From: Eubacterium sp.
Lineage (GTDB): Bacteria; Bacillota_A; Clostridia; Lachnospirales; Lachnospiraceae
Length of the DNA: 7,269 bases
Assembly: GCA_017475785.1 (NCBI GenBank)
Contig: JAFVEX010000026.1
Span: forward strand, 1-7,269
Reading direction: 5' to 3'
The translations under genes were made by a program, and so were the position numbers. Below are positions 1 through 5,242 of the stretch, piece after piece (the stretch's first letter is position 1; the number at the start of each line of letters is the position of its first letter). The notes beneath the pieces are model-generated. The model was not told where the DNA came from. It saw nothing but the letters and a program-made list of their open reading frames with translations, and made no database searches.

Positions 1-776
1 CGCTCCAGCTTTTCCTGCAGCGCCTGAGTCTCGACGACGGGCATGCTCTTTTTCAGTGCTTCGTCCTGCAGCTCGCCGCTGGAAATAAACATGTCAAAGC
101 AGGAGGTAAACCGGTACAAATCCAGGTTGCTGATGAGCTGGCTGAACGCCGGGAACTTCATCAGAATTTTCTGAATTGTGTCCCGCTTCCCGCCGCGCCA
201 CATCAAAACACCGATCAGCAGAATCGCCACAAGAACGATCATGACAACCAGCATCACGCGGCAGATGACGAAAGAAACATCAATATACCGGTAGGAGGAG
301 GCCGACAGGCTTCCCGTCAGGTTGTTGTACACGCCGACAAACGCCGGGAATACCAGCTTCAGCATGACAATCAGCACGGCGATCACCATCACGAGCAGAA
401 TAATCGGATAGCGCACAGCGGAGATCAGTGTCCTGCGCATGGATTCCTCGGACCGGTAATACTCAGACAGATGGAACAGCGTGTCCTCCAGCCGGCCGGT
501 GTACTCCGCCGCGCCGACCATGTCTACCGCGTAATCCGGGAATGCGCCCGCGTTCCGCATCGCGTCCTCAAAGGAAGTGCCGACAGACATCTCGTCATTC
601 ATGCCGGTCAGCGCGGACAGCATCAGTTTGTTGTCCTGCTCCGTCTCTTCCCTGAGCAGGCCGACTGCCTCATTGACCGTAATTCCGGCCTTGATCATCA
701 TTGCCATGTTTTCGAAAAACGATCCCATTTCCGCATAACCCAGGGTAGCTGATCTTGCTTTTTTGTCTGCACTCAT
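1..776 (-). CDS. Type II secretion/type IV pilus platform protein, GspF/PilC-like (T2SF family), 3' end outside window
   Basis: The frame is open from an ATG at 776 to the window edge: 258 complete codons plus two bases, no stop. T2SF proteins form the inner-membrane platform on which an assembly ATPase drives pilus or pseudopilus building. The first T2SF domain spans about residues 18-145, with FFENMAMMIKAGITVNEAV at its start and the typical GAAEYTGRLEDTLFHLSEYY helix at 88-107. A membrane helix follows at about 123-145 (RYP start) and a second at 169-192. A second T2SF domain starts near 216 (LDLYRFTSCFDMFISSG) and is cut. The N-terminal extension found in many GspF proteins is absent. The start is supported by GGAG 11 bases upstream. 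It lies 190 bp downstream of the lipoprotein gene, so it may be a separate transcript. The family is clear. Whether it serves a type IV pilus, a competence pilus or another machine cannot be seen, because no ATPase or prepilin is in the window. Confidence 0.9.
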   Translation of the reverse strand, partial: MSADKKARSATLGYAEMGSFFENMAMMIKAGITVNEAVGLLREETEQDNKLMLSALTGMNDEMSVGTSFEDAMRNAGAFPDYAVDMVGAAEYTGRLEDTLFHLSEYYRSEESMRRTLISAVRYPIILLVMVIAVLIVMLKLVFPAFVGVYNNLTGSLSASSYRYIDVSFVICRVMLVVMIVLVAILLIGVLMWRGGKRDTIQKILMKFPAFSQLISNLDLYRFTSCFDMFISSGELQDEALKKSMPVVETQALQEKLE

Positions 777-787
777 ACGCACATTTT

Positions 788-791
788 CTCC
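788..791 (-). promoter_or_regulatory. Ribosome binding site of the T2SF gene
   Basis: GGAG on the minus strand, 11 bases before the ATG at 776. The spacing is slightly long, but this is the only purine-rich site near the start of the T2SF frame. Confidence 0.6.
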
Positions 792-847
792 ATATTACTA
801 AACACTTTTTGCATGCAGGCACGCCTCCGGCATATTCCTCTGACAAG

Positions 848-892
848 GGCTTATCCAATGGCTGTTTTCTTCTTTTCTTTCGCGGATAAGCC
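848..892. repeat. Inverted repeat GGCTTATCC ... GGATAAGCC
   Basis: Perfect 9-bp arms at 848-856 and 884-892 are separated by 27 bases that are pyrimidine-rich on the plus strand. No U-run follows on either strand, so a rho-independent terminator is not supported. It could be an RNA structure in the leader of the T2SF gene or a protein-binding dyad. Confidence 0.5.
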
Positions 893-896
893 TACA

Positions 897-927
897 CATG
901 ACTTCGCTGCATGCAGCTCTCGTCATG
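897..927. repeat. Nested palindrome around GCTGCATGCAGC
   Basis: A perfect 12-bp palindrome at 906-917 is flanked by CATGAC (897-902) and GTCATG (922-927), which also pair, with a slightly off-centre dyad. The inner octamer TGCATGCA recurs at 810-817. The role is unknown. An operator or a structured RNA are both possible. Confidence 0.5.
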
Positions 928-940
928 TTCAGGCGTCTTC

Positions 941-966
941 GCACTCCCGCACTTTGTGCTTCGTGC
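941..966 (-). repeat. Compound hairpin immediately after the lipoprotein stop codon
   Basis: GCAC/GTGC pairs occur twice, nested: 941-944 with 963-966 and 949-952 with 956-959. The outer arm abuts the TGA at 967-969. No U-tract follows on the minus strand. It may protect or end the upstream message, but as a terminator it is atypical. Confidence 0.4.
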
Positions 967-2154
967 TCAATATTCACTTGCTTCCATATAATTGGTTCCG
1001 TCTCCGATAAATTTGCTGTCCGCGCCGTTTGCGGAAAAGGTCAGGTCGATCCGGTTCCAGTCTTTTCCGGTTACCTTGAACTCGACGAGGGTCCAGCCGC
1101 CGTCTTCCGTGTAAAATTTGTTCCACGCATGGTAGGCGTCGTTCGGCGCGACATAACCAAAGATTATCTTTGTTGGGACTCCCTGGCTGCGCAGCATGGC
1201 CGCGGCCAGGCACGCGTAGTCGAAGCAGATGCCTTTCTTCTCGTACATGGTCTTGTCCGGATCCGGCAGATAACCGGATTTGACGCTCATCGCGCGCTCT
1301 TTGTCGTATGTGATGTTGTCGCACACATACTTGTAAATCTGCATGATGAATTCGTCTTCTCCCGACGCGGACTGGGCAAAGCCGCGGGCTTTTTTGACAC
1401 ACTCGGAGTTTTCCGAGTAGTTCGCGTACTGATTTGGCCGCAGAAACGGGTCGAGCGGATCCGCAAGCTTTACATCTGTCTCACATTTATATAATTCCGC
1501 GTACTTGTTGTCCGCGATATTTTCCATCACTTTAAAGGTATAGTGCCCGTCGCCGCACTGCAGGGGGAAAATCTGGTCAGCGCCGCTTACGACGGAATAG
1601 GTGTAGGTCGAGTCGTCTTTTAAAACCTGAAATTTGATTTTGGATTGTGACGTGCATTTCATGGCGACATAGCCCTCGCTGCAGGAGGACATGTCGACCA
1701 TCGCTGTGTCCGTTCCCTCCGCTTTGGAGGCGTCGAATTTTGCGTCCCGGAAGGCAGGGATTGTGTACTTTCCTCCTGAAGCAGACCCAGCGGCGCCGGA
1801 GCCGGCGCCAGACGTCTTGCCTGTCGTACCGCCGGAACTGCCCGAACCGCTGTCCTTTTTCTTCTTTCCAAACAGAGCCGTCTGCGGACGCGCGGCAGAT
1901 GATGCTGCCGAGACACTGCCCGCCGCAGAACCGGCAGATGCCGTGCCGCCGGATGCAGCTCCACCGGATGCCGTGCCGCCGGATGCAGCTCCGCCGGATA
2001 TCATGCTTCCGGAAGATACACTGCCCGCCGCGGCGTCTGCCTCCGTGCTTTCTCCGCACGCAAACATGAAAAAGGCAAGAACCGCGGCAAGCAGAGCTGT
2101 CACGGCACGCTTTTTTATGCAGTTGGTGGAAAAAATCTTGCTCATGAGGGGCAC
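967..2154 (-). CDS. Lipoprotein with a transglutaminase-like (Cys-His-Asp) domain
   Basis: This 395-aa protein is predicted to be lipid-anchored outside the membrane. A basic N-terminus and hydrophobic stretch (about 15-32) lead to a lipobox-like MFAC with Cys33. Residues 38-135 are a Gly/Ser/Ala-rich linker with a 30-nt DNA repeat and a KKKK patch. A folded region starts near 142. The C-terminal third is a transglutaminase/cysteine-protease fold: KKGICFDYACLAAAMLRSQG gives Cys310, AYHAW gives His342, and RIDLTF gives Asp370, spaced as in the transglut_core family. Bacterial members may be proteases, peptide-processing enzymes or cross-linkers, and the substrate here is unknown. The start chosen is GTG at 2154, nine bases from AGGAGG. 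The in-frame ATG at 2145 would be 18 bases away. The gene follows the signal peptidase by 4 bp, so the two are probably co-translated. The fold is secure; a role in the surface fibre is inferred from position. Confidence 0.88.
   Translation of the reverse strand: MPLMSKIFSTNCIKKRAVTALLAAVLAFFMFACGESTEADAAAGSVSSGSMISGGAASGGTASGGAASGGTASAGSAAGSVSAASSAARPQTALFGKKKKDSGSGSSGGTTGKTSGAGSGAAGSASGGKYTIPAFRDAKFDASKAEGTDTAMVDMSSCSEGYVAMKCTSQSKIKFQVLKDDSTYTYSVVSGADQIFPLQCGDGHYTFKVMENIADNKYAELYKCETDVKLADPLDPFLRPNQYANYSENSECVKKARGFAQSASGEDEFIMQIYKYVCDNITYDKERAMSVKSGYLPDPDKTMYEKKGICFDYACLAAAMLRSQGVPTKIIFGYVAPNDAYHAWNKFYTEDGGWTLVEFKVTGKDWNRIDLTFSANGADSKFIGDGTNYMEASEY
1941..2000 (-). repeat. Two tandem 30-bp repeats in the lipoprotein linker
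   Basis: 1941-1970 and 1971-2000 match at 28 of 30 bases. On the minus strand they encode the SGGAASGGTA-type Gly/Ala/Ser linker just after the lipid-anchored cysteine. This is a candidate length-variable spacer. Confidence 0.75.
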
Positions 2155-2158
2155 TGCC

Positions 2159-2683
2159 CTATACCTCCTCCTTCGGCACGCGGAAACGCCCCGCCAGTAT
2201 GTTCAGCAGCGCGCCGCACGCTGCCAGGCAAAGTAAAAGCGCCTTGCCGATGTTGCTGGAACACACCATCATTACCTGTCCCAGGATCGGAAGGTGCCTG
2301 ACGACGCGCCCGATCACCATATCATACGTAACTTCTCCGAGATCGTCTACCTCGTTGGCGTCACCACGGGTGGTCAGATAACCCTCGACCTGATGGTTAC
2401 TCACGACACGGTGCATGATAACCGTTCCGCCGCTCATAAAGGCGATGACCTCATCATCTTCGATCAGCGCGGGCTCTGTCTGCTCTACATACGCGACACT
2501 GCCGATCGGTATTTCCGGCTCCATGCTGCCGCTGATGACATTAAAAATCTCATAGCCCATGAATTTCGGAACCGTGATCGGCGCCAGCGCCGCAATTACC
2601 AGTATTAAAATCCCGCAACCAAAAAGGTGGCAGATGGCTGCCGCCATCCGCCCCTTTCTTTTTTTCTTCTTCTGTTTTGTCAT
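2159..2683 (-). CDS. sipW: SipW-like (ER-type) signal peptidase I
   Basis: This 174-aa membrane peptidase would cut signal peptides of exported proteins on the outer face of the membrane. A very basic N-terminus (KQKKKKRKGR) precedes a membrane helix at about 14-36. The motif NVISGSMEP places the nucleophile at Ser53. The usual bacterial lysine is replaced by a histidine in IMHRVV (His91), and TTRGDANEVDD supplies Asp108 and Asp113/114. This Ser-His-Asp arrangement marks the ER/archaeal-type family that includes Bacillus SipW. A second membrane helix lies at about 146-164, as in SipW-type enzymes. The length is close to B. subtilis SipW. The likely substrates are the two TasA/camelysin-like proteins upstream. 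It starts at ATG 2683 with AAGGAA 11 bases upstream and follows a 241-bp gap of inverted repeats. It may therefore be expressed at a lower level than the structural genes (inferred). Confidence 0.93.
   Translation of the reverse strand: MTKQKKKKRKGRMAAAICHLFGCGILILVIAALAPITVPKFMGYEIFNVISGSMEPEIPIGSVAYVEQTEPALIEDDEVIAFMSGGTVIMHRVVSNHQVEGYLTTRGDANEVDDLGEVTYDMVIGRVVRHLPILGQVMMVCSSNIGKALLLCLAACGALLNILAGRFRVPKEEV
2164..2173 (-). promoter_or_regulatory. Ribosome binding site of the lipoprotein gene, inside the signal peptidase coding end
   Basis: AAGGAGGAGG reads on the minus strand within the last codons of the signal peptidase (Lys-Glu-Glu), followed by Val and TAG. Its spacing favours the GTG at 2154 over the ATG at 2145 and implies translational coupling. 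Confidence 0.8.
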
Positions 2684-2722
2684 AGAAGTGTCTGTTCCTT
2701 TTGTGAATCTTCTTTATATATT

Positions 2723-2760
2723 AGGAAACGATCAAAATGCTTGCGTTTTGATCGTTTCCT
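2723..2760. repeat. 15-bp perfect inverted repeat (AGGAAACGATCAAAA arms)
   Basis: Arms 2723-2737 and 2746-2760 pair perfectly around the 8-base loop TGCTTGCG, where one more G-C pair can form. The minus strand continues AATATATAAAG and the plus strand GCGCCGG, so neither shows the U-tract of an intrinsic terminator. It sits 40 bp before the signal peptidase start, so as RNA it would form a strong leader hairpin there. As DNA it could be an operator. Confidence 0.75.
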
Positions 2761-2813
2761 GCGCCGGATTTGCGCCGCGCCAAGCGGCATATTTTCGCTG
2801 CAAATCCGTGCGC
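2761..2813. repeat. Bipartite inverted repeat with an inner hairpin
   Basis: Outer arms CGGATTTGC (2765-2773) and GCAAATCCG (2800-2808) extend by GCGC (2761-2764 with 2810-2813) across a one-base bulge. Inside, GCCGC (2774-2778) and GCGGC (2784-2788) pair around GCCAA. It directly abuts the neighbouring 15-bp repeat. The role is unknown. A structured RNA leader or attenuator is one possibility. Confidence 0.65.
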
Positions 2814-2826
2814 GTCCCTGCGGAGC

Positions 2827-2867
2827 GTTTATAGTAAGCGCAAACACTAATTGCGTTTACTATAAAC
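2827..2867. repeat. 17-bp inverted repeat built of two GTTTA-N3-TAAAC-like dyads
   Basis: Arms 2827-2843 and 2851-2867 pair at 16 of 17 positions around ACACTAA. The odd pair is G-U in a plus-strand RNA but C-A in a minus-strand RNA. Each arm is itself a small dyad: GTTTACTATAAAC at 2855-2867 is perfect (5-bp arms, 3-base centre) and 2827-2839 is one base off. A nested dyad of this kind suits a pair of operator half-sites at least as well as a terminator. Confidence 0.65.
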
Positions 2868-2924
2868 ACTATATAACAAGATTCTCTCAGATTCGACCGG
2901 CAACCTGAAACCGGTTACCTGTTT

Positions 2925-4373
2925 TTATTTCTGTCCGGACTTGTCGTCCTTCTTGAGCTTCCCTTCGTCATCGAAGCTGTATGTCTCTTTCTGCTTCTCA
3001 GACTCAGCCAGGAATTTATCGACCGCCGCTGCTTCCTTTCGCCTGTTGACGAGATATCTTCCGCCAAACAGTGCTGCTGCCGCAGCCGCGACGACTGCCA
3101 GCACAATGCCTGCGATCTTGCCGCCGGACATGCCGGACTTCGGCGTCTCGCTGTCATCGATCGTCGACGTGCCGGAGACCGAACTGCTGCTGGATGCAGA
3201 CGATGCAGACGATGCAGACGATGCGGAGGACGCAGAGGAAGCAGATGAAGCAGATGACGAGGAGGATGAGGACGATGTATCGTCGCCCACATCAGCCAGC
3301 GGGACATCTGTATCTTCGATTGTCGCTACTTCCGGAACATCCGCCTCACTCTCAGGCAGATTGCCCGTCACGTCTGTTCCGGCCGCGCCTGCTGCCGCGC
3401 CGGCATTCTCAGCGCCTGCTGCCGGGTTTTCATTGCCGGCTCCTGCAGTACCTGCGGCGCCAGTATTACCTGCTGCTGTACCGGTCGTTCCGCCAGTCGT
3501 TCCGGTGTTTCCGCCGGTCGTTCCAGTCGTTCCGCCAGTTGTACCGGATGTTCCGCCTGTGGTTCCACTCGTTCCGCCAGTAGTACCGGATGTTCCGCCC
3601 GTGGTTCCAGTCGTTCCTCCAGTTGTACCGGATGTGCCGCCCGTCGTTCCACTCGTTCCGCCGGTCGTTCCGGTGGTGCCTGTGGTTCCGCCGGTAGACG
3701 GTCTCGGCGTCGCTGTCGGCGTCGGAGTCGGAGTCGGTGTTGGCGTAACCGTAGGCGTCGGCTTAGCTGTGGGCTGATAGACAAAGTTCCAGACGTTCTT
3801 GCTCGCGTCTGCCTTCAGCTTCGGCAGCTGCAGATTCCACGCGTTCGGGTAATATCCCTCGATGTACCTGTAAGCAACTACCGGCTCGTCGTTGACATTG
3901 CCGTGATACGTCTCAGAACCAGCGAGTTCTTTTCCGTTTACGTCAACGAAGTGAATCGTATAGGTCGTATCCGTCCCTTTGATGCCGTAGGCTACGACAT
4001 AGTCCTGATCCTGTGTGACAGGAAATGAACTCTGTCCTACCGTGCTGTTGTCCATCCCGGCCAGACGGATGCCGCGCACGTAGTATTTACTGTCCGTGAC
4101 CTCTACCATTGCGGTGGTGAAACGGTCTGTGCGCGTGCCATATTCAACATTCTTAAATAAAATAGTCTTTCCTTCGTCTGTGATGGTTCCGCCTGCGGGA
4201 GCACTGGTGAATTTTCCCTTATCACCCGCAAAGAATCTGACCGTATAGGTCGTCTTTTCGGAACCCGCCGCAAACGTCAGCACCGAGCTGCAGAACAGCA
4301 TCGCGATCATCATAACCGCGCCGATCAGGGAAATCCTTCTCCTGCGGCTGCGGAGTTGTTTCTGTCTGCTCAT
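2925..4373 (-). CDS. Repeat-rich surface protein with a MucBP-like domain and C-terminal membrane anchor
   Basis: This 482-aa protein has a basic, hydrophobic signal peptide (1-36, cut near TFAA). A beta-rich region follows at about 42-131 (YTVRFFAGDKGKF, resembling InlB B-repeats). A MucBP-like domain spans 137-200 (YTIHFVDVNGKELAGSETYHG through NVWNFVYQP). Long stalks come next: Pro-Thr repeats (204-224), nine GGTxGTT heptads (238-300), an acidic stretch (333-365) and a Ser-Ser-Ala run (367-400). A helix at about 419-442 and a 40-residue charged tail end the protein. There is no LPXTG motif, so I infer a membrane-anchored stalked adhesin rather than a wall-linked one. MucBP domains are known from mucin-binding surface proteins, but the ligand here is unproven. 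The ATG is 2 bases after the upstream stop, with AAGGGGGG as ribosome binding site inside that gene. Confidence 0.85.
   Translation of the reverse strand: MSRQKQLRSRRRRISLIGAVMMIAMLFCSSVLTFAAGSEKTTYTVRFFAGDKGKFTSAPAGGTITDEGKTILFKNVEYGTRTDRFTTAMVEVTDSKYYVRGIRLAGMDNSTVGQSSFPVTQDQDYVVAYGIKGTDTTYTIHFVDVNGKELAGSETYHGNVNDEPVVAYRYIEGYYPNAWNLQLPKLKADASKNVWNFVYQPTAKPTPTVTPTPTPTPTPTATPRPSTGGTTGTTGTTGGTSGTTGGTSGTTGGTTGTTGGTSGTTGGTSGTTGGTSGTTGGTTGTTGGNTGTTGGTTGTAAGNTGAAGTAGAGNENPAAGAENAGAAAGAAGTDVTGNLPESEADVPEVATIEDTDVPLADVGDDTSSSSSSSSASSASSASSASSASSASSASSSSSVSGTSTIDDSETPKSGMSGGKIAGIVLAVVAAAAAALFGGRYLVNRRKEAAAVDKFLAESEKQKETYSFDDEGKLKKDDKSGQK
3193..3255 (-). repeat. Seven 9-bp tandem repeats encoding Ser-Ser-Ala
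   Basis: On the plus strand GATGCAGAC occurs three times perfectly (3193-3219), followed by four degenerate copies to 3255. On the coding (minus) strand the run encodes alternating Ser-Ser-Ala in the stalk of the MucBP-like protein. The three identical copies suggest recent slippage. Confidence 0.8.
3474..3692 (-). repeat. 21-bp tandem repeats (GGTxGTT heptads) with a 42-bp superperiod
   Basis: The region encodes GGTTGTT-GTT and then nine heptads GGT[S/T/N]GT[T/A]. At DNA level three consecutive 42-bp units (3529-3570, 3571-3612, 3613-3654) are closer to each other than single 21-bp units are, differing at 3 and 5 positions between neighbours. This points to duplication of a two-heptad block. 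The stalk length is likely to vary between strains. Confidence 0.85.
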
Positions 4374-4375
4374 CT

Positions 4376-5227
4376 TCAGCGTCCCCCCTTTCGCTTCGCG
4401 TCCGGGAGATTCGCGCCGGCAGCGCCCATGCGCTCCCGCTTCCGAATCTGCACGCTCTTAATCGCGATAACCAGCAGAATCACGCCCGCGATGCCTGCCA
4501 GCACCAGATACAGGATCGGCTGGTTCGTGTCGCCGGTCTGCACGCTGGTACGTCTGCTGGTAGTAGTAGTCGGCGTTCCCGGCGTCCCCGTCGGCGTCGC
4601 TGTCGGTGTCGGCGTTCCGGTAATGGCTGTCTCTGCCAGCTCTACCGCGAACCGCATCCGCAGATCCGCCAGCGTATCCTGGTAATCATTTCCCTGTGTC
4701 TCACCGTCGAGGGCGACCTTCAGGACCACTTTGCCCGTCTTTCCGTTTGCCAGCTCATCCAGGTACAGCCACTCATCGAGGCTGTCTGTCGCCTCCTGCA
4801 GGCCTTCGCCCGCTTCGCTGACGTCCTCGCCGCCGACCGTCTCGGAATCAAACAGCACCTTTTCTTCTCCATCCGGATTGAAATAGCTCAGATGATACGT
4901 ATAGGCGCCGCCCGCGGTATCCTCGTTCGCGCTCTGCGTCTCGAGGGAATGAATGACCTCATTCTCCATATACCAGCGCGTGGTTTCCGCGTGAGAGTTC
5001 GTCGTCGTCAGCGTGATGGTCGCGTCATCGCCCGGCTGCATCCGGCGGAAAATATCCATGAAGTCACTGTCTGTGAAGTTGTCTGTCATCTTGCTGTCCT
5101 TCGTGAACGTGACATTCCAGTCTGTCTCATTCTCGTAGGACTGCGCCATGGCGGGAAGTGCCGCCGCCGCGGTACAAATCATCAGTACGCCTGCCAGAAG
5201 CAGGGACTTAAAAGTTCTCTTCCTCAT
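4376..5227 (-). CDS. Secreted TasA-like/beta-sandwich protein with a degenerate sortase-type C-terminal anchor
   Basis: This 283-aa protein has a classical signal peptide (1-28, AMA before Gln29). The mature part begins with NETDWNVTF, and RRMQPGDDATITLTTTNSHAE (about 61-81) resembles the PGD-plus-strand pattern of TasA/camelysin-like beta-sandwiches. A Pro-Thr linker (204-223) leads to SVQTGD (228-233), a membrane helix (about 238-256) and a basic tail (RKRER onward). This layout matches sortase sorting signals of Clostridia, where xxxTGD replaces LPXTG, but the Leu-Pro is missing and the tail after the helix (27 residues) is long. Wall linkage is therefore uncertain, and membrane anchoring is the alternative. 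The gene starts 15 bp after the upstream stop, with GAGG at 5234-5237, and is followed 2 bp later by the MucBP-like gene. It may display or terminate fibres of the neighbouring subunits (inferred). Confidence 0.75.
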   Translation of the reverse strand: MRKRTFKSLLLAGVLMICTAAAALPAMAQSYENETDWNVTFTKDSKMTDNFTDSDFMDIFRRMQPGDDATITLTTTNSHAETTRWYMENEVIHSLETQSANEDTAGGAYTYHLSYFNPDGEEKVLFDSETVGGEDVSEAGEGLQEATDSLDEWLYLDELANGKTGKVVLKVALDGETQGNDYQDTLADLRMRFAVELAETAITGTPTPTATPTGTPGTPTTTTSRRTSVQTGDTNQPILYLVLAGIAGVILLVIAIKSVQIRKRERMGAAGANLPDAKRKGGR

Positions 5228-5242
5228 ACTCTGCCTCTTTTC

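Larger units (their letters stand above)
777..966. other. 190-bp gap between lipoprotein and T2SF genes, rich in small palindromes
   Basis: No credible gene lies here. On the minus strand, in order, it holds a compound hairpin directly after the lipoprotein stop (941-966), a 12-bp perfect palindrome inside a wider dyad (897-927), a 9-bp inverted repeat with a 27-base loop (848-892), a second TGCATGCA octamer (810-817), and the ribosome binding site of the T2SF gene. I see no sigma-A promoter good enough to call and no U-tract after any hairpin. Confidence 0.6.
2684..2924. other. 241-bp gap with three large inverted repeats
   Basis: This gap separates the structural surface-protein genes from the processing genes. 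It contains three strong dyads in 145 bp (2723-2760, 2761-2813, 2827-2867), each described separately. On the minus strand just after the 482-aa gene there is also an imperfect direct repeat, AGGTAACCGGT/AGGTTGCCGGT, separated by TTC. None of the dyads is followed by a U-run on either strand. No good -35/-10 pair was found. The first 30 bases upstream of the peptidase ATG hold its AAGGAA ribosome binding site (2695-2700). Confidence 0.7.

Noticed and set aside
670..858. Short 62-aa minus-strand frame overlapping the start of the T2SF gene
   Set aside because: It is out of frame with the T2SF coding sequence, which continues with typical family motifs to the window edge.
898..1494. 198-aa plus-strand open frame
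   Set aside because: It overlaps the lipoprotein's transglutaminase domain antisense, shows no recognisable domain, and lacks a convincing ribosome binding site.
2723..2867. Intrinsic terminators
   Set aside because: The stems are strong, but no U-tract follows any of them on either strand, so they are listed as inverted repeats of unknown role.
2684..2880. Sigma-A promoter for the signal peptidase
   Set aside because: TATA-like hexamers occur (in the 17-bp dyad arms and after the 15-bp repeat), but none has a -35 box resembling TTGACA at 16-18 bp.
3474..3692. CRISPR-like regular repeats
   Set aside because: The units are contiguous in-frame 21-bp coding repeats with no unique spacers.
2941..3777. 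278-aa plus-strand open frame rich in Asp/Glu and Val-Pro-Pro repeats
   Set aside because: It is the complement of the repeat stalk of the minus-strand MucBP-like gene, which has a signal peptide, recognisable domain, membrane helix and ribosome binding site. The low-complexity content is a by-product of the repeats.
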